Shown: positions 23,043 to 33,700 of the stretch, piece by piece | Position numbering within the stretch: the first letter of the stretch is position 1 | Layout: every line of letters begins with the position of its first letter | Assembly: GCA_914767715.1 (NCBI GenBank) | Contig: OU612065.1 | Location: forward strand, 20,274,001 to 20,338,000 | DNA length: 64,000 nucleotides | Source: Membranipora membranacea | Taxonomy: Eukaryota; Bryozoa; Gymnolaemata; Cheilostomatida; Membraniporidae | Direction of reading: 5' to 3' | Made by a program: the position numbers and the translations under genes | Notes under the pieces: generated by a model | Told to the model about the DNA's origin: nothing | Databases searched by the model: none | The model's input: the letters and a program-made list of their open reading frames with translations, nothing else

Positions 23043-26000
23043 CTATTTGTGGGTTTTTATGAACTGACTCTCTAGTTCCATAATGCTGACGCAGACACTG
23101 GCTTTCTCATCATAATCTGTCCACTCCTACAAAGTAAAGAAATACAAAATGTAGAATAGAGAAAACTCTTTGATAAAGCCTTGTCCCCGGACCCGGAGTC
23201 AATAACCGGGTGAGACACCGGACAAGTACGAATCTGAGGCTCGCTCCATCCTTGTTTACAATCAGGGAATAAAAATGCCATAACCGTTTCAATTTTCTGA
23301 ACTTAGCCAATTGGCTTATTCTATCTTATATCAAATGAAACATTGAATCGTCATAGCTCACGCTATCATTGCAAGGGACAAAATTATAAATATCACACCA
23401 TAATAATAATAATAGTGATAATAATAATGATAAATTGAAATCAATCCAGTTCTCATATAAGGGCAGCGCCTTTTAGTAGTTCATTTTATGATGCTGGGAA
23501 ATGTTGGGTGGTGTAATAAACTAGTCTTCCTACCAGAAACAATCTATATATTCATGTAAGTTTTATTTGACTCCATGAATTTCTAGCATTTTTTGCTCAG
23601 TACTATATAATGTGATTGCAGGTTGAATTATATTATAAAAATTATATGAAATATCACTCACTTTATCGGTTAGATCTATATCCTCAAACTTTGAGTTTGA
23701 CTCTGTAGCTGATGCACACCAACCCAGCTGAAACAATACACAAAATCTACATTTTTATATTAGGACAAGGAATTGAATTCATGCCATTTATTTATTTATA
23801 TGATATAAAATAAATTAAATTAAATATATTGATTTTATTTATTGTGGTTAATAAAAGTTTGCAATAGAGACGAGATAAGAAATAGAACAAGTTTCTCTAG
23901 TGTTGAGAATATGAACTCGGAAGCCTCTTTTCTGGCTATTCCCATGAGTCAATCAAAGTAGAGAGAGAAATTGACATCCGGACGTTCATGAAATGTCCAT
24001 GATTTGTAATTTTGATTCAAGTACCATCATAGCTGCGCCTCATTATTTTTGCTACCTCAAATCAAATGTGTTTGCCTATGTCTCAAATAGTGAAGGACAT
24101 TCTTACACAAATTATTATGTGCAAACATATGATACTGTAGGCTACCACCAACATCAGACTGTCAGCAAAATTAAATGTGTTTTGTCTATGTCTCAAATAT
24201 TGAAGGTAACTCATTATACTGTAGACTACCAGCATCAACAGGCAATCAGCAAAACCTGACTGGCTTTGAGAAGGATGATATATACTGATTGATAACATAC
24301 CATATTTAAATGAGTGCACATAAATTAAGGCACACAGCAGAATACCAAAAGAAGCAAACTATATGATCTTACCCTTGCTTCAAAATCAATAGGCTCCACA
24401 CCTCTACAGTCAAACTCAGCCACCGTCTGAAACTTGTTTGAGTTCTCACCATCATATGGTTTAATTGAGTCTTTTAAAATATCTACAAGCAAGAATGAAG
24501 TAAGTCAATTTTCTTTGCAATTGTCTTCCCATAGTGAAAAATGACAGTAAGCAAGTAATTCCAAAATTGAAACAATAATTAATAATGAGTAGCAAAACTT
24601 GATTGATTGGAACCACTGTGATGTAGAGTGGCTAAAAGGCCACAGGCTGCAAGGTTTGCTTTTACAATAATTGAATAGATTTCAAACGCCAGGAATATCA
24701 AAGGGATGCAGAACTTGCAAAAAGTACTCTAAGCATGATTTTATCCCATTAGTTATGCTTGAATAGTGCATCATCTCACCACTTGTCTTCAATCTCACCT
24801 ATAGAGTTTTCCCTGGAGCAAAGCTTACACTTTATCACAAGACTAGCATGTCCTCGTCCGCCTTTCAATGGCTGCTCATCCTTAAATAAATAAAAAACTC
24901 AGATTCACTACCAGTTAAACATTGGCAATGATATTAGTTTACCAGTTCCATCTAAAATGATGGGTCCTTACTTAGACAGGAAAAAGTTGAGCTGTATCTG
25001 TCACTAGTTCTCTCATCACAAACAACTCAAAAGCTATGAGGGTTTGTCAACTATTTGAAGTAAAACAGATATGATAACCTTACAAGCAGTACTGTAATAC
25101 CTCACATACGCCCCCTTCCGAAAAAATGAAAATGCTCCAGTTATAAGGCACGCGTCAGCTATAGGCACCCCTTGTGAAAAAAACTGCCCTCAGCGGGATT
25201 CAAACTTTCAACTTCTACCACTGAGCTATTCAGCTTCACATATAAGGTGTGGTTTTGGTCCAAGTCAAATATAAAAATGCTTCAAATGATAGCCGGGCCT
25301 TTATGCTCCGTTCTTTTAGGGGCCTATATATATATATATATATATAAGGCGCGCGCCCTATAGGTGAGGTATTACGGTTAGTATAATTCCAGTATGATTA
25401 AGCTGCAGTCAGTAAAGAGGCTTACTTACAAGCACGGTAATATATTGATGATTCTCAGTTTCCTCACCACAGCTTCCACATTTCAACTGGAAAAAATAAG
25501 AGTGAGTGTCGAGTAGGTTTCAGCCAATCACAAGATAGTCAATTGAATATCATTGGTAACCCTGTGACATGAATTATTCCACCTAGGGGTTAGGAGCAGA
25601 ATAGAACAAAGTTACACAAAAATTTAACAAGAGGTCCAATAATGGGTTTCTATCGATGCTTATTTCGATTTGATGCAGAAAGGTTATGAGATGTAGCCTA
25701 CTGATGTAATTGACAAACCTTGAAATACCATCTGAAATCCTCATCCTCTGCTTTCAGCTCGGTGATATTCTCCATCTCCGCTTTGAGCTGCAAAGCAAAT
25801 CTCTAAACAAAATTAATGGACCCATTATAATCTATGCTATTGGTACAGGTCTCACTCCATCAGGTCAGGGCATAAAGATAAGGAGTCGTTTTTTTGAGCT
25901 TTTTGCTACACCCATAATTAATAATTCATAGTTGAATCAGATTCATGATGTATCTATGAAATGATTGACGCTAGCTTCAGTGGAAAGCAGCATTACACAG

Positions 26001-27446
26001 TAGTGGCTAGACAGCGGATATCAGCATGTGATAATATTAAAAAATCAGATGGTCATATCACACGCCACATCCCGAAGCATGGGCGGCAAAATATATGTTG
26101 CCTTAATCTACTGCTGCCACTCAGGCAAATTTGTGCTCATTAAATTCTGTATAGCTCCAAGATAACTAATTGAGGTTTTAATCTCAGCAATGAACTAAAC
26201 CTTTTAGTTAAGTTTAGGTTTAGTTCATTGATCTCAGAATTGTCACCTAATAGGCAAATAAATCTGCAATAACTGATCTTCAAAACTAGGGTATGAAATT
26301 AATGCACTAGCTGATGACGTCATTAATTTCCACTAGTAAGATGGTAACTATGTCACATGATACGGTGGATGATTAATTTCATACTCTGATTTTGACAATC
26401 AGTTTGTGTAAATTATTTGCCCATTATGGTGAGATTGCAGCCTGTTAATAGTCTCAGCTATACAGAATTCAATAAGCACACATTGCCTGTGTGGCCGCAG
26501 TGGTTTGAGGGTGAGGCCGCAATTGCTGTGCCATGTTGCTCTCTGTTTGCAGGCAAGTCGAGGCACACCTGGGGGGCCAACCAAACCCCAGTAGTCGATG
26601 GACTGCAGTGGGTATCGAGCCCACGACTTTCAACACTTGCATACTGAAGGACTACTAGGCTATACCTAAGTGCAATGATGAAGCGCCTAAATTAGGTTGG
26701 TTCCTTAATAACAGACAATAAACTTTCACCACCGAAATGATGAAGATGGGTGTCCATTCATTCGCACCCTCACCCTGGTACTTACATGCCTTTACTATGC
26801 CATTGTTCTGTATTCAATTGTTAACTGTAGATCTAAAAATACTATGGAAACAAGGGCAGCTAAAAGAGGGGAACCCACCTCCATACAAACATCATCTACA
26901 ATATATCACAACAGCTTCCTCCCAAAAACCATCCGAGACCTTCGTATAGGATCTCACCAAAATTAAATACACAATGTCTACATGCCAGAATTCAGACTTG
27001 ACTACGGTCTCAGAAATGCCCTACCACACGAGGCACTCGACATTTATACCACCTTAGGTAGTTTACAAGTGTTCTAAAATATTTGAGGTAAGAATTGATA
27101 CTGGACATCGGCAAAGTATTAGTTCAGGCATGCTAGTCCCAGGGGCGCATGTTGGTTATAGTTGCTTGCCATTATATAGGAGTGAGGGGGGGGGTTACCT
27201 TCCAAGTGCCCTGAGAATATTCTCACTTAAATTGAGTAGGTCTAGACGGTAGTCAACTCTGGCTCTCATTCCACAGTACATCAGCAGTCACAGTAGGCCT
27301 ATAAACACCCACTCCACTGGCTGGCAGTCACATACACTCAGGTCACTCCACCAAGGAGTTCAGAGGGACTCCACCATGACTATTCCCTGTCTCTGTCTGT
27401 AGTGTAGGTAGTGTAAGACCTAGATGTATGATCTACTTACTGGCAT
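23043..27446 (-). CDS. CZIB: CZIB, CXXC-motif zinc-binding protein (UPF0587 / C1orf123 family)
   Basis: Small conserved eukaryotic protein of uncertain biochemical role. Exons in transcript order: 27441-27446 (tentative, M-P only), 25719-25787, 25430-25486, 24799-24880, 24373-24482, 23662-23727, 23043-23126; about 157 residues against 160 in human. Two CXXC pairs, CGSC (28-31) and CKLC (62-65), are the expected zinc ligands. Family landmarks: MENITEL, DEDFRWYFK, LKGGRGHASL, KCKLCSRENSI, EFDCRGVEPIDF, and EWTDYDEKA in the last exon. All internal junctions keep phase with good splice sites. The first exon is the weak point: ACCATGCC followed directly by GTAAGT gives only two codons, but its phase and its position facing CDC23 fit. 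Its exons are all short, so length-based gene calling easily misses it. Confidence 0.88.
23401..23435. repeat. Degenerate AAT/GAT trinucleotide repeat in CZIB intron
   Basis: A short run of taataataataat and tgataataataatgat lies inside the last CZIB intron. It is an ordinary microsatellite. Confidence 0.7.
24063..24254. repeat. Imperfect tandem duplication in CZIB intron
   Basis: Two units (24063-24170 and 24171-24254) share aaatgtgtttg/t(c)ctatgtctcaaata, gaagg, atactgta(g)gctacca and end in cagcaaaa. The second unit is shorter by an internal deletion. Small open frames across it on both strands are by-products. Confidence 0.75.
25091..25379. mobile_element. MITE-like element enclosing a tRNA-like segment
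   Basis: The ends are inverted copies of AC(T/C)GTAATACCTCAC (25091-25105 and 25365-25379). Inside, at 25191-25235 on the minus strand, is TAGCTCAGTGGTAGAAG then GTTTGAATCCCGC, which look like box A and box B with the middle of a tRNA deleted. A (TA)n run at about 25325-25346 and GC-rich ggcgcgcgcc follow. It sits in the CZIB intron between exons 25719-25787 and 25430-25486, overlapping neither. Confidence 0.7.
26188..26230. repeat. Small hairpin in CZIB intron 1
   Basis: The arms caatgaactaaacct and aggtttagttcattg are perfect complements around a 13-base loop, flanked by a repeated (a)tctcag on both sides. Confidence 0.75.
26288..26387. mobile_element. 100-base MITE-like element
   Basis: Ends AGGGTATGAAATTAAT (26288-26303) and ATTAATTTCATACTCT (26372-26387) are inverted copies differing at one base. 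The interior is short and non-coding. Confidence 0.65.
26491..26655 (-). mobile_element. tRNA-derived SINE, copy 3
   Basis: Same body and orientation as the copies at 13060-13287 and 16240-16425 (shared gcaggcaagtc..gcacacctgggg and cagtagtcg/agt(g)gactgcag). Box B-like gtgggctcgatacccact lies near 26600-26620 on the minus strand. It is in the long first CZIB intron. Confidence 0.72.
26850..26990 (+). mobile_element. Non-LTR retrotransposon 3' fragment, short
   Basis: Similar in DNA to the end of the larger fragment at 27990-28470: aaaagaggggaacccacctc, then a stretch matching acatattacaacagct and ccatccgagaccttcg. It corresponds to the last residues of a reverse-transcriptase ORF (pattern LP.(S/T)(V/I)RDLR). 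It is broken by stop codons. Confidence 0.6.
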
Positions 27447-27782
27447 GGTTGCTGCTTTTTAAAGGGTTCTTGTAACTGTAACAGTGAAGGTCTCAGTTTG
27501 AAACTATAGAGCTTTTGATGAGAAGCTCATTTGGAGGACAGCACATGAAGATAGTAAATTTTTAGCAACTTGGCAAGTGTAAATGAAAAAGTTGTATTCT
27601 CAAAATTTTTACATAGCCTCTGCACTGCTAATTCTTTTTGTAAGAATAGATTGTTTCTTAGTAGATAAACATATGTTATAATAGAACAAAGGCTATAGCT
27701 CATATTCAAAGGAGACACAAAAGAATTTGTTGAATAGTTTGTTGTCAATTTAGTTACTTGCTGAATCATATTTCAGACTTTC
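27447..27782. promoter_or_regulatory. Bidirectional promoter interval, CZIB / CDC23
   Basis: About 336 bases separate the proposed CZIB start codon (27446, minus) from the CDC23 start codon (27783, plus). No TATA box is evident. The interval must hold both 5' UTRs and start sites if the CZIB mini-exon is right; shared control is inferred from spacing only. Confidence 0.5.
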
Positions 27783-30700
27783 ATGATGGCGGATAATTCA
27801 ACACCAAAATTTTCTCTTCAAAACTTGAAAGATATAAGGTATCAGGCATTATCAGCTCATCAGGAGGCTGAACTGAGAGGATTAGTGTACACCAGTAAAT
27901 GGTAAGTCAAAACTATCTATATTTTGAAGAGCTATTATCATGGCACTTATGTGTATTTTATGAGGCTGAGTCACAGAATTGTACTTACTTATTAACAGTA
28001 ACACTGTGACTGTCAGCAGGGAGAATGGAAGGGGGCCTTGGGCAAGGAGTTGCAAGGTGCCAAGGAGTTGCTCCTTGGTTTGGGTCATCCAACTCCTTGG
28101 GGACCCATCTGACAATACTACCAGCAATGCTATAGAACATGTGCAATCCCAAGCAGTGCGCTTTATCAAAAACATCAAAGGTAGACTGAAGGGCGAGCGC
28201 AACTTGAACTAAAACCGCTAAAAGATAGGCGAAAATCACACAGGCTGTCCTTACTGATGAGAATACTCTCAGATGAAACCAGACACCAGACCCTTGTCTC
28301 AGCATATGATGAGCTGGTTAACAGTAGAAGCCAGACAACTATGATTACACGAGCTGCTAACAGAGGGGAACCAGCCTCAATATATGCCTCGAGTCAGACA
28401 TATTACAACAGCTGCCTTCCGCGTAGTGTGAGGGATCTAAGGCTGGGGTCAAATAACACTCAACAATAAGCAGCTATCGCTGCCACACTGAAATTACACT
28501 GACTAAACACTGACGAAAGAGGCACTCCCTGTTTGCACGGTTAGGTGATTTTGAGTGTTCTATATTCCACGAGGTGAGTTACGAGGTGGGTTTGGTCAGC
28601 CAATAGTCAGAGAAGTCTGAGCCTTATGATTATGTACCTCTGTACCTCAACATCAGCTGTATTATCTGACGGTTGTTTTCTGGATCAAGCATGAAAAACA
28701 CTATCAATGAATTTCTCATCTTTAGACACCGAATAATGAATAGGTATATGATGTTGCCGTCTCTCCACAGACAGCAGGTCACTGACAGCTGATTTGATGA
28801 GTTACAGCCTTGTGTGTGTGTGGTTTGTGTTTGTTGTGGTGAAGATGGGAAGCTGTGCATGAACCAAGTTATCGCGGCTGCGCAGCTTTTGTACCCGCCA
28901 GATGCGTTGCACAGATGAGTCACTTCTCTCTCATTAGTCAGAATATTAAACTTAATGATTCTGACCAATGAGAGAGAAGTGACTCATCTGAGCAACGCAT
29001 TTGGCGGGTACAAAGGCTGCGCAGTTGCGATAACTTGGTTCATGCACAGCTTCCCATCTTCACCACAACAAACACAAACCACACACACACAAGGCTGCAA
29101 CTCATCAAATCAACTGTCAGTGACCTGCTGTCTGTGGTCTCTCACCAGAAGGGCACATAACTCTAGAGATGCGTTCAATACTTGAAAGCAGATGGGGGTT
29201 AGGGTTAAGGCCCCAAACTCCCTGAGAAAGGCTGTGCATAGGAAAGTCATCTTACTAATAATTATCATCAACATAGTGAACTACTGTTGCAATAGTATTT
29301 ATAGGCCTATGTAAACATCAATGATAATTAACATAACAGGCTGTTTCTCTCTAAATCCTATCTATTTGAATTTGCTCAAAGCGAAACCGTAAGGATTCGG
29401 CAACATAATGCTCATCACTCTTCCTCCCCATTTTATAAGCCTACTTAGTAGAATTTAAGACAAAAACTGCTACACATCCACACATAAGCCTATACATTTT
29501 TTAATCTTGCTTCAGTAATTCAATGAAAACTGAGCTCAAACCTCTCATCAAATTTCACAGATCCATGCCTTTACCAAATAGTGACTCAATATATTCAATC
29601 CACAAAGCAAAGGGTATTATTTAATGATGCTTAGTCGTCAGACTAGCCCGAGGGATAGCTAAGCTAAGGAAATAAAATGTCTCTGTTATATTGTTCCTGC
29701 ATTTAAACTTTGCAGACATATTTATTTCTGAGTGCCCTCACTCCCCCTCCCCGCCTCAGGCCTTCAAATAATCTTCTTTTTTTTTGAAAAATTATATGTA
29801 AATTATCTTCAATTAGAAAAAAAAATTTTCCTTTGCCACCAAAGGTATCTATATGCAATCACTAAGCTTACATTAGAATTTACTCTGAACAGCTAAGGCA
29901 AGCACACATACCTCCATTCATGTTAACCTTTTATTTCCATCCTCATTGACAGGCTTGGAGAGCTTGCATTATCATTGGAGCATTTGGTTGACGATGGCAT
30001 GGATTGTGAAAGTGCAGGTGGCTCAAAACCAAATGTAAGTACCCTTGCTGAACAATTATGTTGATATTTCAGTCGTAAAATAAGAAATTGATTATACAAC
30101 AAAAAACAGGGTGATGTAATTTTGAGACTGTGTGTAGTTATGATGCATGATTGGTATCAATGCTTTGAAGGGTACTGAGAACTGCATTGAAAATCATAGG
30201 GAAAAAGATAATAGAAAAAACATATGTATTAGAATTTTAATTGAACAGATTTTCCTTAAAACAAGCAAAAGACAGTTTTCTGAGCTCGGATTTAGGCCTC
30301 AATTCGGATTTGTCCTCATTCCAGTTTGGTACTTTTAATCCACACCGCATAGGAAAAACCTGCTGCAAAGAGGGTTATCTTGACAACCGCTTATAGTAGG
30401 ATAAAAACTATTTTTGATTCAGAATCTGCAGCATTGAATACTCATATGGACATAGTTTGGGAAATAATTTTAGTATATCGATAGTCAATTTTAGCATTTT
30501 ATGCCTGTTTTGCGGACAATTTGGTAGAATTTTTCATGATTTTCGTCACTAAAATTAAGATTTATCAACATTCAAGCCTCCAATGATTTGGAAACCCTGT
30601 CTGACAGGGTTTTCAATGGTGCAGACTCTGAATCAAAACTCATTATTATCCTCACATAAGCGGTTTTCAAGATAACCCTCTTTCAGCAGGTTTTTCCTAT

Positions 30701-33700
30701 GCGGCGTGGGTTAAAAGTACCAAACTGGAGAGAGGACAACTCCGAATTGAGGGATAAATAAGAGCTGAGAAAACTGTCTATTAAACCAGTGTCTTGCAAA
30801 ACCAATTGCGCAGCAAACCAGATAATGCATGTTACAATATCCTATGCAGGTAAGGAAACATATTACGGTAAAACCTCATAATAAAGTGTCTTGAGATGGT
30901 TTATGTTGCTAACATAAGAGTCAGAACTCTATCAATTATTAGAAAAGTGAGCAATGGCTCTTTCAGAGGCGAGATAGCACTGCCAAACCAGTGCTGTAAC
31001 TCAGGTCTCATAGATCTGCCGTAATTTGTTTATTTCGTCTGTCTATCATTATGTAATGCTTAGAAATCGGCCTAACTAAAATCCAAAGTTGCAAAAACTT
31101 ATAAGTGTGTGGTGATTTATGGGTATGTGTTGACTTGTAAATGTGGCAACAAATTATTTTTTTGAAAATACAGCAATTCACTCATAAGTCTGGTAACTTT
31201 TTAGTCAGATTTTACAATATAGTCATGCTCAAGCATACAAGAAGATAAGGATAAATTTTTATGTTTTTTTTTTCAGATAAATGGTAAAGATGTAACAAGG
31301 CATGCAGTGGCGATGAGTTACTATCGTCTGAAGGAATATCAGAGAGCTGAACACCTTACAAGGAACTGTGAATCTCCTCCCGTTCAGTTCTTACACTACT
31401 ACTGTAAATATATGGCTGGGGAGAGCAAGAAAACTCAGCCAGAGTTGTTTGGTGAGGCATATGTGTCCTTCCTGTTTGTTCCCTACGCAGTAGTCATAAA
31501 ACCATCATTAAAACCTGCTCTTATTAAGTTTGGGGATGTGTAGCTACTTATATTCTACCAGGAGGCTGAATCCACTTTTATGCCTGGATCCCACATCCCC
31601 CAACGCTGCAGTTTCAGTGCTTGTCTTTTGCTTCTGGATTCAATTGGGATGAAAAAGTTTTTTCCCAACAGTTTTACATATGGTGCAGTTGCAGGTTGTT
31701 ATATTCTCTAGTGTAATATATTTTTATATTACTGACTGGTTATAAACATCATTGGATTCCTTGGCTGGAGAGAAGCTTTATATATAGTGTGATTTTTTTA
31801 CAAGCCCATCCTTTGTTTCTGATATCTTATAGAGACAGAGCAGAAGGAAGAAGACAATGAGTTTTTGGCAGAGCTCTGTAGTGACTTGGCTGATAAACAT
31901 AAAGAAGGACAGCTTGATGCCTATCTTCTATATTTGTAGGTTTTGCACCGGAAAATATTGATTTACAATTTACCAGTGTGTTTGTCTGCTGGCTTAGAGA
32001 TTTTACTTACAAATGCGATCAGTGAACCCCAATTTATAATTATGATCTTTCTACCTTCTACCCTGAGCAGCCGGTCATGTTTATAGATACAGCCGTGCTT
32101 GCAACATCGAATTGAATGTGTTTCTTAAATCATAGCGCAGACCATATTTTTCTAGATCGTATCTGTTAATTAATAATTCACCAAAAGATGCAAAGTTCAA
32201 AATTAAAAAATACAAGCTCCGAGATTCCTTTTGCCTTTAACTATTGTAAATGTCGTTTGTGCATAAGGTGGTTTTATTTTATTCCTTACAGATATGGGAT
32301 TGTGTTAAAAAGAAGTGGTTATGATGATGACGCACAGGCAGTTTTCCTGAAATCAATCGAAGCTGAGCCTTGTCTGTGGAGTGCCTGGCATGAACTAGCG
32401 TCTCTACTCAAGGATAAGAGTGACGTGAGAAATATTCCCTAAAAATGATCAATTTACTTGTAATGGATTGAACAATAATATATTTGTTTAGGGTCTGATA
32501 TGTTCTTGTTATCCATATGACATGTGTCAGTGGGATTTAACGATTGTATGAGCATAATTGTACTGCGCATTCATTGAAATTTCTCAGAAATAAGGCTGCT
32601 TACTGATAGGCTGATATAGTTCTAGATTTCTAATCTGTGAAGTTTTTCATTGTTAAGTAATGCATTAAAATTACGCCAGTTTTGTTTAAATCTAAAATCT
32701 GTATGTTATTTTTTGTTTAAGTTTGCCTTTGAAAGTAAAGAATTTGTGTATCAGTGGAAATCATGGCAACATAAGTATGGTGTTGGAAATCTTTCAAGAC
32801 CAGGATACCTGATATTGGCTGATACAACTGATAGACAATAGGCTATTCTTTACTGGTTGTAAAATGGGGAGATAATGTACTTACAGTTGATGAAGCTTGG
32901 CTTACCTGATCATTGGATGAAGCAGTTCTTCTTGGCTCACACTTACCTTGACTTACAGCTGAGTGATCAGTCTGCGGAGATTTACTCTAGTCTACTCGAG
33001 AACGGATTTGAGAACAGCTCATATGTGACGGCTCAGTTAGCTGTGGCCTACGACAATATGAAAAGTAAATACTGCAATAGCTGTGATTCATATTATGTAT
33101 CAATAATTAAGTGTATGTTTGTCTGAGTTAGGAAAAGGTTTAGAATTAAAAATGTATTACTTAGTTGGTTCAAAACAGATCAATACAGTATTTGGACTGT
33201 AACTACTATTGTTCAAAAAAGATTTGCGAAACATTGTGAGTTTACTGGCTAAATCTGGATCAGTATCTTGTCTGTAATGTACTTTGGTTTCCATTACATC
33301 TGTTAGATGTGGATTTGGCCATCGAGAACTTCAAACAAGTCAGAAAGTTGGACCCCTATAGACTGGATAACATGGATACATACTCCAATGCTCTATATGT
33401 CAAGGTAGGAAATAATTTGGAAGAGTCGATCATACTTTTAGATGACCTCAAATAAAGTGTTTCATCTTTGCGAAATTTTTCGCTTTTATTTTGAAGTGTC
33501 AATTGTCAACTAAGGACTTGATGTTACAATTTGTTTTCTCTTTCATTTCATCATTTTGATGGGGAAATAATTTCAGTAACATATATTATTTCACTTTGCT
33601 CTTTGACGCTCGTGATTTTGTAGGACATGCGAGTGGAGTTGGCAGATTTGGCATCTAAATGTATTTCGCTCGAAAAGTACAGAGCTGAAACATGCTGTGT

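Noticed and set aside
23072-23310. Two overlapping minus-strand frames
   Set aside because: They lie across the CZIB last exon and intron in the wrong frames; the EWTDYDEKA frame is the real one.
28630-29185. Two open frames on opposite strands with nearly the same peptide
   Set aside because: They are mirror readings of the long palindrome at 28765-29137, not genes.
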